From Candidatus Omnitrophota bacterium (GTDB taxonomy: Bacteria > Omnitrophota > Gorgyraeia > Tantalellales > Tantalellaceae): 38,006 nucleotides of DNA. Of the stretch, positions 9,099 to 16,773 are shown one piece after another; within the stretch, counting starts at the first letter, position 1; every line of letters begins with the position of its first letter. Made by a program: the position numbers and the translations under genes. The notes under the pieces were generated by a model. That model was given only the letters and a program-made list of their open reading frames with translations, had not been told where the DNA came from and did not search any database. The stretch lies in assembly GCA_018813285.1 (NCBI GenBank), contig JAHJBY010000055.1, positions 1 through 38,006 on the forward strand, in the 5' to 3' direction.

Positions 9099-9195
9099 TA
9101 TGAATCCTTTCAACACCCCGGGCTGAAGCCCAGGGTTTCCAGGTAGGGATTCATACTGAGGCGGCTCACATGTATCCCCGCCGTAAACGGCGGGG
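9099..9195. repeat. cluster of palindromes, possible IS200/IS605-type or REP remnant
   Basis: In the 186 bp between gcvPB and the lipoate ligase, a 9-bp inverted repeat (tatgaatcc, 9099-9107; ggattcata, 9147-9155) encloses an imperfect hairpin around gggctgaagccc. It is followed by a perfect hairpin ccccgccg-taaa-cggcgggg (9176-9195). The final hairpin is followed by only TTT, so termination is possible but weak. No transposase is present. The look recalls hairpin ends of IS200/IS605 elements; this is inference. Confidence 0.5.
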
Positions 9196-9270
9196 TTTAG
9201 CCTGTCATGAGCGATAGCGAAGGACGCCGCCGAATGTATCAGCGAATGCGCCGCATCAAGGGACGAGAGC

Positions 9271-9993
9271 ATGCAATTAATCGAATATCCTTGTAAAACT
9301 CCGGAAGAATTGATCGCCCTCGATGAAGTCCTTTTGTTAAAAGCCGAGAGCGGTGAAATAGGCGAGACGCTGCGTTTTTGGGAAAGCCGTGATCTGTTCG
9401 TTGCGGTTGGCCGGGCTTGCCGGGTAGAAGAAGACTGCTTTCGCGCCTCTTGCGCGGACGACGGGATAAAGATAATAAGACGCATTTCGGGCGGCGGCAC
9501 GGTATTGCAGGGTCCGGGATGCTACAACTACTCGGTTATTCTTGCTTATGGGGAAAACACACCATATAAGAACGTTAATTCTTCTTACCGGTCTATTCTT
9601 GGCGGCATATCAGACCGATTAAAAACAAAAGGGATCCGGGCTGAAGTACTGCCATTATCGGATCTTGCCGTAGAAGGCCTGAAGATATCAGGCAACGCCC
9701 AGGCGCGAAAACGTTCGTTTTTTCTTCATCACGGAACATTTCTGTCAGGGTTTGATATCGGCAAGGTGTCCAGGTATCTTAAACATCCGCTTGTTGAACC
9801 GGAATATCGTCATGGAAGGACGCATGATGAATTTATCGGAAATATTCAAATATCCCCTTTCGAGATCCGGGAGATCATAAAAGAAATGTTCGCGCCTGCG
9901 GGTCGGCGAAAACCGGATGCCGGTGAGCTTCAGGGGATGAAAGCACTTGTAGACAGTAAGTATTCAGTTGATAAGTGGAATTACATTTTTTAG
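9271..9993 (+). CDS. lplA: lipoate-protein ligase A family protein
   Basis: A member of the BPL/LPL fold that attaches lipoate (or octanoate) to lipoyl domains. Seen: the RRISGGGTV substrate-binding motif (70-78), GPGCYNYSVIL, and KISGNAQARK..FFLHHGTFL with the conserved lysine Lys138. Cysteines occur only at 8, 50, 56, 61 and 84, so the catalytic cysteine expected past mid-protein in LipM/LipL octanoyltransferases is not evident; this favours a ligase. At 240 aa it lacks the C-terminal accessory domain of the E. coli enzyme (about 337 aa), as many short homologues do. AAGGG precedes the ATG. It sits just after the gcv genes, matching a role in lipoylating GcvH alongside LipA. Confidence 0.85.
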   Translation: MQLIEYPCKTPEELIALDEVLLLKAESGEIGETLRFWESRDLFVAVGRACRVEEDCFRASCADDGIKIIRRISGGGTVLQGPGCYNYSVILAYGENTPYKNVNSSYRSILGGISDRLKTKGIRAEVLPLSDLAVEGLKISGNAQARKRSFFLHHGTFLSGFDIGKVSRYLKHPLVEPEYRHGRTHDEFIGNIQISPFEIREIIKEMFAPAGRRKPDAGELQGMKALVDSKYSVDKWNYIF

Positions 9994-9995
9994 CT

Positions 9996-10421
9996 TTATG
10001 GCCGCGACTTTTTGTCCAACTCGCCGAATATCATAACGTTTGCTTTTTCCAGCGCGGTAGATGAGAGGGAACTTAACGTTATGGTGGTTTTATTGGTGTT
10101 TGCGGGTTCGAAGAAGATGCCGACACGCGTGGTATCGGTTTGTTTTGGAAAACCCAGAGCTATAATGTAACCCCTCTTTAGATCCTTCTGATATATGTCA
10201 ATTTTGTTTTCCTTGAGGACTTGCAGCACTTTATCAAACGCTTCAGCCTTATCAAGGCCGATCTCTTTTTTTATGCCGGCAGCACGTGCTTTTTCGAGGT
10301 CCGCGTGGGATGTTCCCAAAACGTCACATATGACAGTTGGACAACTTACGCATCCGGCCGATAACAGACAAACCGCGGATAAACACACGAAGAATACGCG
10401 AATAGACAGGTTTACTTTCAT
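9996..10421 (-). CDS. small lipoprotein of unknown function
   Basis: 141 aa with a basic N-terminus, a hydrophobic stretch (about 8-22) and a lipobox LSAGC, so a secreted, lipid-anchored protein. The mature part holds an amphipathic segment (AFDKVLQVLKENKIDIYQKDLKRGYIIALGF, quoted in part) and a C-terminal beta-rich part, reminiscent of small envelope proteins that bind or cap other subunits, but I do not recognise the family. It has its own promoter-like sequence and a GAAGGG ribosome-binding site. It converges on lplA with only 2 bp between the stop codons. No neighbour shares its strand, so context gives no function. Confidence 0.75.
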   Translation of the reverse strand: MKVNLSIRVFFVCLSAVCLLSAGCVSCPTVICDVLGTSHADLEKARAAGIKKEIGLDKAEAFDKVLQVLKENKIDIYQKDLKRGYIIALGFPKQTDTTRVGIFFEPANTNKTTITLSSLSSTALEKANVMIFGELDKKSRP

Positions 10422-10452
10422 TAGAGAACCCTTCAGGTTGATGTATGACGAG

Positions 10453-10482
10453 AATATAGCACATTTGTCCGCTTGGGGTCAA
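10453..10482 (-). promoter_or_regulatory. putative sigma-70 promoter of the lipoprotein gene
   Basis: On the minus strand TTGACC (10477-10482), an 18-bp spacer and an extended -10 TGcTATATT (hexamer 10453-10458) give a good promoter. It lies about 32 bp before the lipoprotein start, leaving a leader of about 25 nt that holds GAAGGG. Confidence 0.6.
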
Positions 10483-10555
10483 GAATAAACCCCAAACCCC
10501 GCCCCTGGTATTACCCCATGACCCTCCTGTCCCGAGCGAAGTCGAAGGATGACCC

Positions 10556-10585
10556 TTGTTTGATGAAACGTTGTTTGATGAAACG
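10556..10585 (+). repeat. 15-bp perfect tandem repeat upstream of PEPCK promoter
   Basis: ttgtttgatgaaacg occurs twice without mismatch (10556-10570, 10571-10585), ending one base before the -35 box. Each copy contains the near-palindrome GTTT-gatg-AAAC. The second copy also forms gaaacg-N7-cgtttc with the bases around the -35. Position and symmetry suggest an operator or activator site. Confidence 0.75.
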
Positions 10586-10586
10586 T

Positions 10587-10615
10587 TTGACACGTTTCGG
10601 TTTGTATTGTAATAT
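10587..10615 (+). promoter_or_regulatory. putative sigma-70 promoter of pckG
   Basis: TTGACA (10587-10592), 17-bp spacer, TAATAT (10610-10615). The -35 is perfect and the -10 matches 4 of 6 positions. Predicted transcription start is near 10622, giving a leader of about 100 nt to the pckG ATG. Confidence 0.55.
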
Positions 10616-10725
10616 GTAGGTTCCCATGCGGTCTGGAGTGAGGGCAATCCGTCCTGTAATGGGGGAGATGGGACGAGAATGTGGTGTTTTTGCCCTGAAT
10701 GAGGTTAAACAAATAGGATGACTTT

Positions 10726-12618
10726 ATGGAAGATCGAATAAAAGACATATTGCTGCCGAAATGCGGCAAAGAGAACTATGAAAAGCTTAAGGCGCTTAAT
10801 AACGCCAAACTTAACGCGTTTGTGGCGAAATATGTGGAATTGTGTGATCCTGCTTCAGTTTTCGTGCGGACGGATTCCGAGAAAGACGCGGAATACATAA
10901 GAAATAGATCTATCACAAATGGAGAAGAACAGTGCTTGGCAATCGAGGGTCATACGGCACATTTCGACGGTTATTTTGATCAGGGGCGAGACAAAGCGAA
11001 CACAAAATACCTATTACGTCCTGATCAGATCCTGGGGTCAGATATCAGCTCGGCGGCGAGGGATGAGGGATTGAAAGATGCGCACGACATCTTGAAAGGC
11101 ATCATGTCCGGTAAAGAGATGTATGTCGCTTTTTTCTGCCTTGGTCCCACTAATTCTGAATTTTCCATTCCTACTGTTCAGATAACAGATTCCAGTTATG
11201 TATCTCATTCGGAAGACATATTGTACCGCAGCGGATATGAGGAATTCAAAAGGTCGGGCGATTCAGGAAAATTTTTCAGATTTGTTCACAGTGCCGGTGA
11301 GTTGGAGAATGGTGTTAGTCGTAACGTGGATAAGCGCAGGGTCTATATAGACCTTGAGAAAGAGATGGTGTTCAGCACGAACACCCAGTACGCGGGTAAT
11401 ACCGTGGGCTTGAAGAAACTGTCTATGCGCTTAGCGATAAAGAGGGCGTCGGAAGAAGGGTGGCTCACGGAACATATGTTTATAATGGGTGTTTATGGCC
11501 CGGGCAAGAAAAGAATAACTTATTTTACCGGTTCTTTCCCGAGTGCGTGCGGTAAGACAGCGACAGCGATGCTTGAAGGCGAAAAGATCATAGGTGATGA
11601 TATCGCGTATCTTCGTGAAAAAAAAGGCAAAATACACGCGGTAAATGTTGAAAGAGGGATTTTTGGGATCATCCAAGACGTGAATGACGCGAACGATCCG
11701 GCTATATACGGGGCGCTAACCAGTCCCGGGGAGGTTATCTTCTCAAATGTGTTGGTTACCGCGGAGAAAAAACCGCGTTGGATTGAAGATGGATTAGAAG
11801 AACCGATGGAAGGAATAAATTTTTCCGGAAAATGGTTTAAGGGGGAAAAAGGCCCCGACGATAAAGAAGTTCTGCTTGCGCACAAGAACGCGAGATACAC
11901 CATTAGAATAAAAAGCCTTGGCAATTGCGATGAAAACCTTGATAACCCCGAGGGCGTAGAAATAAAAGGTGTTATATACGGCGGAAGAGATTCCGATACG
12001 AATGTTCCGGTTGAACAATCTTTTGACTGGGCGCATGGGATATTGACGCAGGCCGCGACCATCGAATCCGAAACGACGGCGGCGACCCTGGGACAGGAAG
12101 GGGTCAGAAAATTCAATCTGATGGCCAACCTCGATTTCCTTTCGGTGCCCATCGGAAGGTATATACAAAATAATCTGGACATAGTCGAAGATGTGAACAA
12201 ACCGCCGTTGATATTTCATGTAAATTATTTCTTACGCGGAAAAGATGGTAAATATCTTAACGGTATCAAAGATAAACATGTGTGGGTGAAATGGATGGAG
12301 AGGCGCGTCCACGGTGAGATAGAAGCGATAAAGACGCCTACAGGGTATTACCCTAAATATGAAGATCTTGTGCCGATATTCAAAGAGATCCTTGGAAAAG
12401 ATTACACCGGGGACGAATATGAGGAACAGTTTATGCTGCGTATCCCCGAGCGTATAGCCAAAAAGGAAAGGATTAAAAAAATATACCACACAAAAGTGTT
12501 TGATACTCCACATGTACTTATGAAGGCTCTTAATGACCAGGTGGCGCGGCTTGAAGAATGCCGGAAGAAATATGGTGATTACGTCTCACCGTTCGTATTG
12601 GAAAAAGACGTATCGTGA
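10726..12618 (+). CDS. pckG: phosphoenolpyruvate carboxykinase (GTP)
   Basis: Interconverts oxaloacetate plus GTP with phosphoenolpyruvate, CO2 and GDP, linking the TCA side to gluconeogenesis or anaplerosis. Seen: the kinase P-loop FPSACGKTATAML (271-283) with the hyper-reactive Cys275, the GDDIAYL metal site (290-296), and ASEEGWLTEHMFIMGV before it. 630 aa is the usual length of GTP-type enzymes. Odd: the canonical FGVAPGTS-like stretch is replaced by IFGIIQDVNDANDP, and the SFGSGYGGN-like segment by VFSTNTQYAGNT. From memory this looks nearer archaeal-type GTP-PEPCKs than proteobacterial ones. AGGA precedes the ATG. Transcribed alone or with purC (70 bp further on). Confidence 0.93.
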   Translation: MEDRIKDILLPKCGKENYEKLKALNNAKLNAFVAKYVELCDPASVFVRTDSEKDAEYIRNRSITNGEEQCLAIEGHTAHFDGYFDQGRDKANTKYLLRPDQILGSDISSAARDEGLKDAHDILKGIMSGKEMYVAFFCLGPTNSEFSIPTVQITDSSYVSHSEDILYRSGYEEFKRSGDSGKFFRFVHSAGELENGVSRNVDKRRVYIDLEKEMVFSTNTQYAGNTVGLKKLSMRLAIKRASEEGWLTEHMFIMGVYGPGKKRITYFTGSFPSACGKTATAMLEGEKIIGDDIAYLREKKGKIHAVNVERGIFGIIQDVNDANDPAIYGALTSPGEVIFSNVLVTAEKKPRWIEDGLEEPMEGINFSGKWFKGEKGPDDKEVLLAHKNARYTIRIKSLGNCDENLDNPEGVEIKGVIYGGRDSDTNVPVEQSFDWAHGILTQAATIESETTAATLGQEGVRKFNLMANLDFLSVPIGRYIQNNLDIVEDVNKPPLIFHVNYFLRGKDGKYLNGIKDKHVWVKWMERRVHGEIEAIKTPTGYYPKYEDLVPIFKEILGKDYTGDEYEEQFMLRIPERIAKKERIKKIYHTKVFDTPHVLMKALNDQVARLEECRKKYGDYVSPFVLEKDVS

Positions 12619-12688
12619 ACAAGTGAATCGTGATGGGTAACGCAATACGCGATACTAAAATACGCTGACGGTTGACATAGGAGTTCCA

Positions 12689-13582
12689 ATGTGTAGAGCA
12701 TTATTGGATCTGGATCTGCCTCTACCGTTATTCAGGCAGGGGAAAGTGCGGAATGTTTACGATCTGGGGGATAAGCTGCTTTTTGTCGCGACAGACAGGA
12801 TATCCGCGTTCGATGTCATAATGGCGAATGGTATCCCTGAAAAAGGCAAAGTCCTGAACATGATCTCTGTTTTCTGGTTCGATCTCACAAAAAATATCAC
12901 CCCCAATCATGTAATAACCTCTGATATTGACGAGATCATAAGCGTTGAACCGCGTTTATTCGAATATCGCGATATTCTGGACGCGCGGAGCATGCTTGTT
13001 AAAAAAGCGGAACCGATACCGGTTGAATGTATAATCAGAGGGTATATCTCCGGATCCGGATGGAAAGATTATAAAAAAACCGGGAAGGTATGCGATATAG
13101 ATATTCCGGAAGGATTAAAGGAATCGGATAAGCTTGGTGAGCCGATATTTACCCCTTCGACCAAGGCGGATTCCGGACATGACGAAAACATTTCACAGCA
13201 GGAGGCAATGGACAGGGTAGGAGCCGATGTCTTTAAGCTGCTAAAAGAAAAATCTGTCGCGATATATGAGACGGCGCGTGACCATGCTGCTTCCCGCGGA
13301 ATAATCATAGCGGACACGAAGTTTGAGTTCGGGAAGATCGGCGATGAGATAATATTGATGGATGAAGTTCTTACCCCGGATTCCTCGCGCTTCTGGCCGG
13401 CGGCGGAATACGCGGCCGGAGAGCCCCAGAAAAGTTTTGACAAACAATTCGTGAGGGATTACCTGGAGACTCTGGATTGGGATAAGACACCTCCGGGGCC
13501 GGAACTCCCCCTCGATATCGTTCAAAAAACCGCGGAAAAATACCGTGAAGTGTATAAGATATTGACAGGAAAAGAGCTGTAG
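12689..13582 (+). CDS. purC: phosphoribosylaminoimidazole-succinocarboxamide synthase
   Basis: SAICAR synthase, joining CAIR and aspartate with ATP in purine synthesis. Seen: FRQGKVRNVYDLGDKLLFVATDRISAFDV at the nucleotide site (quoted in part), PVECIIRGYISGSGWKDY, and the DEVLTPDSSRFWPA block. 297 aa matches the longer bacterial/fungal-type enzymes rather than the about 240-aa short type. The ATG at 12689 has AGGAG five bases upstream. It ends at 13582, and the inverted-repeat cassette with the four-helix-bundle gene begins 3 bp later, so that cassette abuts purC. Confidence 0.96.
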   Translation: MCRALLDLDLPLPLFRQGKVRNVYDLGDKLLFVATDRISAFDVIMANGIPEKGKVLNMISVFWFDLTKNITPNHVITSDIDEIISVEPRLFEYRDILDARSMLVKKAEPIPVECIIRGYISGSGWKDYKKTGKVCDIDIPEGLKESDKLGEPIFTPSTKADSGHDENISQQEAMDRVGADVFKLLKEKSVAIYETARDHAASRGIIIADTKFEFGKIGDEIILMDEVLTPDSSRFWPAAEYAAGEPQKSFDKQFVRDYLETLDWDKTPPGPELPLDIVQKTAEKYREVYKILTGKEL

Positions 13583-13585
13583 TAA

Positions 13586-13608
13586 AGTGTCAAAGTGTCA
13601 GAGTGTCA
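13586..13608 (+). repeat. 8-bp tandem repeat (3 x AGTGTCA), left arm of inverted repeat
   Basis: AGTGTCA begins at 13586, 13594 and 13602 (period 8). The last two units (13592-13608) match the reverse complement of 14001-14017 at 14 of 17 positions. Two of the three mismatches would be G-U pairs in RNA. The two arms enclose the four-helix-bundle gene. Confidence 0.8.
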
Positions 13609-13612
13609 GGGA

Positions 13613-13978
13613 ATGCAGAATAAAGGATATCGAAAATTAAAAGTTTGGGAGGAATCCCATAAATTTGCCCTTGAAATATATAAAGTGGCCCACGGCTTTC
13701 CTAAAGAGGAACTGTATGGTTTGACTTCTCAATTGAGAAGAGCTGTTTTTTCGATTCCCATAAATATAGTCGAAGGTCAAGCAGACACTAGCAAGAAAGA
13801 GTTTCTCAGGTTTTTAAATATCTCTAACAGATCTTTGGTTGAAGTTGAGTACCTGCTGGAAGTTGTGAAAGAACTGGGTTTTATTGAAAAGAGCGAACAC
13901 GATGTCTTGGAAAAACAGCGCCAGGAAATAGCCATTATGCTTACTGCGTTTATGAAATCCGTAAGAAATAAACTTTGA
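13613..13978 (+). CDS. four-helix-bundle protein, S23 / 23S rRNA intervening-sequence family
   Basis: 121 aa from the ATG at 13613. Seen: the family signature KLKVWEESHKFALEIYKVAHGFP, ELYGLTSQLRRAVFSIPINIVEG, and KEFLRFLNISNRSLVEVEYLL (quoted in parts), which place it in the S23/four-helix-bundle family. These proteins are encoded inside 23S rRNA intervening sequences in some bacteria, and relatives (Avd) accompany diversity-generating retroelements; the stand-alone chromosomal forms have no settled function. The track's GTG start at 13595 lies inside the repeat, so the ATG is preferred. The stop codon overlaps the beginning of the right-hand repeat. Composition appears AT-richer than purC and Sua5. 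No rRNA or reverse transcriptase is nearby. The repeats at both ends suggest it moves or is expressed as a cassette. Confidence 0.9.
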   Translation: MQNKGYRKLKVWEESHKFALEIYKVAHGFPKEELYGLTSQLRRAVFSIPINIVEGQADTSKKEFLRFLNISNRSLVEVEYLLEVVKELGFIEKSEHDVLEKQRQEIAIMLTAFMKSVRNKL

Positions 13979-14017
13979 CACTAGCGAACAAAGTGAGCGA
14001 TGATACTCTGATACTTG
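13972..14017 (-). repeat. 46-bp dispersed repeat, copy 1 (right arm of S23 cassette)
   Basis: Read on the minus strand, this stretch aligns without gaps to 16774-16819 at 39 of 46 positions. The shared core is tcatcgctcactt-Y-gttcgcta. Its outer part (14001-14017) is the inverted partner of the left arm at 13592-13608. It overlaps the stop codon of the S23 gene. Confidence 0.85.
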
Positions 14018-14030
14018 TATGAGATGCGAT

Positions 14031-15053
14031 ATGCGACCAAACATTTTACGAATTGACCCCGGAGATATTGACGACGTTCTTATAGGGCAGGCCGCCCGGG
14101 AGATACAAAGCGGCGGGCTGGTCGCCTTTCCAACCGAAACAGTTTATGGCCTTGGCGCGAATGCTATGGACCAGGAAGCCGTCGCCGGGATATTTGAAGC
14201 AAAGAAACGCCCGCTTGACGATCCGCTTATTGTACATATCGCGAATAGGGACGATTTGAGCTGGCTGGTAGAAGAAGTTCCTGATGAAGCCAAAAAACTT
14301 ATAGACCGGTTTTGGCCCGGTCCATTGACATTGATCCTTAAGAAGACCGACAGGGTGCCGGACATCGTTACCACAGGGCTTTCAACGGTGGCTGTTCGCA
14401 TGCCCTCTAATGATATTGCTAAGCGCCTCATAAAAGCCTCCGGTTGTCCGGTGGCCGCGCCTTCCGCGAATCTTTTTGGCCGGCCTTCTCCGACGACCGC
14501 TCAGCACGTTATCGACGACCTTAACGGTTCTGTGGACATTGTTCTTGACGGAGGAAAAACAGATATCGGTGTGGAATCCACTGTAGTGGAAATTGTCAGC
14601 GGGAAAGTTATTGTATTGCGGCCGGGAGGCATAGATGTTGAGGAACTCCGGTCAGTTGTGGGTATGATATGCGTTTATACAGAGAAAGAGGTAATTACGA
14701 AATCACCCGGAAAATACCCACAGCATTATTCACCTCTGGCGGAAGTTGTGATCGTTGATGATGATCCCCAACAGGTGGAAAAAGTTTTATTAGAAGCACA
14801 TGAAGCTTCCGGGCGCGGACTGAGTGTCGGCGTGATGGCAAAAGAAGAGCACGCGCTGGAATACGAAGGGTTTCATTGCAAAGTTTTAGGTCCATCTATA
14901 GACGCAAGGGCTTGTGCTTCAGAGCTTTTCCACGTATTGAGGGAGTTCGATAAAGATGATGTAGATCTTATTATCGCCGAAGCGATACCGGAAGCAGGTA
15001 TCGGTTTGGCTGTTATGAACCGGTTGAAGAAAGCTGCCGGGATCGGGACTTAG
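14031..15053 (+). CDS. sua5: L-threonylcarbamoyladenylate synthase, Sua5 type
   Basis: Makes threonylcarbamoyl-AMP from threonine, bicarbonate and ATP for the t6A37 modification of ANN-decoding tRNAs. Seen: an N-terminal YrdC domain with GGLVAFPTETVYGLGA and KKRPLDDPLIVHI, the APSANLFGRPSPTTAQHV segment, and a C-terminal Sua5 domain after the linker KSPGKYPQHYSPLA. 340 aa shows the long Sua5 form rather than the short TsaC. The ATG at 14031 is preferred to 14019, because the latter lies directly in the repeat tail; neither has a clear ribosome-binding site. Its 3' end overlaps the convergent GHL10-like gene by 41 bp. Confidence 0.92.
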   Translation: MRPNILRIDPGDIDDVLIGQAAREIQSGGLVAFPTETVYGLGANAMDQEAVAGIFEAKKRPLDDPLIVHIANRDDLSWLVEEVPDEAKKLIDRFWPGPLTLILKKTDRVPDIVTTGLSTVAVRMPSNDIAKRLIKASGCPVAAPSANLFGRPSPTTAQHVIDDLNGSVDIVLDGGKTDIGVESTVVEIVSGKVIVLRPGGIDVEELRSVVGMICVYTEKEVITKSPGKYPQHYSPLAEVVIVDDDPQQVEKVLLEAHEASGRGLSVGVMAKEEHALEYEGFHCKVLGPSIDARACASELFHVLREFDKDDVDLIIAEAIPEAGIGLAVMNRLKKAAGIGT

Positions 15054-16227
15054 TACTCTTCTCCATAAAATCCTGTAATTTTTTACTTTCCGCTATTTCG
15101 TCATACGAGAAAATAACGATTCCACCGGGCGCCAGATCATACAACACGCGCAGTTGTTCTTCGATCATGTCAGGGCTTTCTTTCAATAAATACGCTCCGA
15201 CGCCGATATAAACATTGTCTTTCAATTCCGGCCGCGAGGCTGAATGAGCATTAAGCGTCATGAGGCGCGTGTCGTCAGTGTAGTTCATGGTGACAATATG
15301 ATCTGCCAGGCCGCGAGAGAGCCATTTTGTCCAATCTTGAAAAGACACCAGATACGCGCGCGGAACGGAGGGCGCGACTGCGCAGGATATTTTCATAGAA
15401 GGAGTTAGGCGGCGTATGTTTTCTGAAATAACCTGAAGAAGGCCGGTAACCTGGTCTCTCCGCCAGTCATCCCATTTTTGATAATTTTCCCGTGACAGAT
15501 TCGCACTTTTTATGTTGAGCCCCGTAAACTTTATGCATTTTTTTATATTCACGTCAGAATAACCGTAACTGATGGCGGGATCGTTAAACCTCGATCCGGG
15601 GGCGTAAGGGACGGCAACGGGGTATCTTATGTAATCCAGGTGTAATCCGGCAAGCCCGGGATATTTGCTTGCGATCTCTTCCGTTATGGCGACAAGGTAT
15701 TCCCTTACACGCCAGTCTCCGGGTTCAAGGAATATCTGATCTTCCCGAATAAAATTATCCGGCGGATTCGACACAAAAGAGGGGTCGCCGTGCTGATCAA
15801 GTGTCAGGATCCCTTTTCCGTATTTTTTCAGTATCCCGGCATTTTCATTCTTTGCCAGGGAGAGCAAATTTACCCAGGCATGAACTTCTATGCTATTCTT
15901 TTTTGCCCGGTCGATAATGTATTGAACCGGGTCGCATCCGGCGGCGGCTTTCATTTCGAGAAAAGGTTTCCGGTCGGCAATATCTGAGTCGTAATAGGCC
16001 TTGTTTGCTCTGTATATCTGGAGATAGATATGATCGATACCCGTTTTCCGGCAGATCTCGATCATGTGATCCGTATTCTCTTTTGAATACAGGATCTTTT
16101 CCGGGGCAAAGACGGTCACCCATACACCGGTTGTCGGCCTATCCGATGAAAACGCTTTTGTCCGGGGCAGTAGACTAAAGCCCAACGCGACAAAAAGAAA
16201 GAGAATTAAGAGATGTTTCTTTCGCAA
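15013..16227 (-). CDS. secreted glycoside hydrolase-like protein (GHL10 / DUF4015-like TIM barrel)
   Basis: 404 aa with an N-terminal signal peptide (basic MRKKH, hydrophobic to about residue 25). It carries a barrel typical of GHL10 (UPF0748) proteins: GVWVTVFAPEKI, GIDHIYLQIYRANKAYYDSD, IEVHAWVNLL, and the hallmark GLHLDYIRYP. Family members are predicted to act on envelope or extracellular glycans, but the substrate is largely unproved. It follows apt by 11 bp on the same strand and is probably cotranscribed with it. The 3' end overlaps sua5 by 41 bp on the opposite strand. Confidence 0.82.
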   Translation of the reverse strand: MRKKHLLILFLFVALGFSLLPRTKAFSSDRPTTGVWVTVFAPEKILYSKENTDHMIEICRKTGIDHIYLQIYRANKAYYDSDIADRKPFLEMKAAAGCDPVQYIIDRAKKNSIEVHAWVNLLSLAKNENAGILKKYGKGILTLDQHGDPSFVSNPPDNFIREDQIFLEPGDWRVREYLVAITEEIASKYPGLAGLHLDYIRYPVAVPYAPGSRFNDPAISYGYSDVNIKKCIKFTGLNIKSANLSRENYQKWDDWRRDQVTGLLQVISENIRRLTPSMKISCAVAPSVPRAYLVSFQDWTKWLSRGLADHIVTMNYTDDTRLMTLNAHSASRPELKDNVYIGVGAYLLKESPDMIEEQLRVLYDLAPGGIVIFSYDEIAESKKLQDFMEKSTKSRSRQLSSTGS

Positions 16228-16238
16228 AAGGCCTCCTG

Positions 16239-16760
16239 CTATTCGCCGGCGTAATCGATAAGTGTTGTCGGAGCGTACCTGCCGATCTTTTCCCGGTAAT
16301 TCAGGAATGGCAGTCCGATTATCGAAAATATACCGACAACTTCAGCTCCCTGTTTTTCGATCATCTTTGCCACCGCTTCAAGGGTTCCGCCGGTGGCGAT
16401 CAGATCGTCCACAATGAGCCATTTTTTTCCCGGGGTAAGATCCTCTTTATGTATTTCAAGAGTTGCTTCGCCGTATTCCAGCGAATAACTTTGCGCGATG
16501 GTTTCGCCGGGCAGTTTACCTTTTTTTCGGGCAAGGACAAGAGGTATCGATCTTGCGAGGGCAAAAGGGCTTCCGAGAAGAAATCCGCGGCTTTCTATGG
16601 CAACGATGCCGTCTATATCAGAATCCTCGTAGATTTCTTCCATGCGGCTTAGCACGTATTGAAAAGCTTTAGGGTTAGTAAAAATGCTGGTGATGTCGTA
16701 AAACAGGACGCCCGGTTTCGGAAAATTTGGTATCTTACGGATAGCATTATCAAGATCCAT
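16239..16760 (-). CDS. apt: adenine phosphoribosyltransferase
   Basis: Salvages adenine with PRPP to AMP. Seen: PNFPKPGVLFYDIT at the N-terminus, ESRGFLLGSPFA, ARKKGKLPGETIAQSY, and the PRPP-binding motif WLIVDDLIATGGTLEA (114-129). 173 aa is standard. AAAGGAG lies just before the ATG. The leader carries the second copy of the 46-bp dispersed repeat and a heptamer tandem repeat. The downstream GHL10-like gene is 11 bp away. Confidence 0.97.
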   Translation of the reverse strand: MDLDNAIRKIPNFPKPGVLFYDITSIFTNPKAFQYVLSRMEEIYEDSDIDGIVAIESRGFLLGSPFALARSIPLVLARKKGKLPGETIAQSYSLEYGEATLEIHKEDLTPGKKWLIVDDLIATGGTLEAVAKMIEKQGAEVVGIFSIIGLPFLNYREKIGRYAPTTLIDYAGE

Positions 16761-16773
16761 GGGAACTCCTTTG

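Larger units (their letters stand above)
10422..10725. other. divergent intergenic region, lipoprotein / PEPCK
   Basis: 304 bp without a gene. In order it holds: the minus-strand lipoprotein promoter; a stretch with cccgagcgaagtcgaagga (about 10531-10549), a sequence word I recall as recurrent in intergenic DNA of many environmental genomes; two perfect 15-bp tandem repeats; a plus-strand promoter with a consensus -35; and a leader of about 100 nt before the PEPCK gene. Short ORFs in the track here are not convincing. Confidence 0.6.

Noticed and set aside
8817-9500. 227-aa minus-strand ORF across gcvPB and lplA
   Set aside because: Antisense to two well-supported genes, with a serine-rich, non-family translation; a shadow frame.
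11520-12200. 226-aa minus-strand ORF inside pckG
   Set aside because: Antisense to PEPCK with its motifs in place on the plus strand; low-complexity composition.
12672-12677. TTGACA just before purC as a promoter -35
   Set aside because: Only about 11 bp from the purC ATG, leaving no room for a -10 and start site before the gene.
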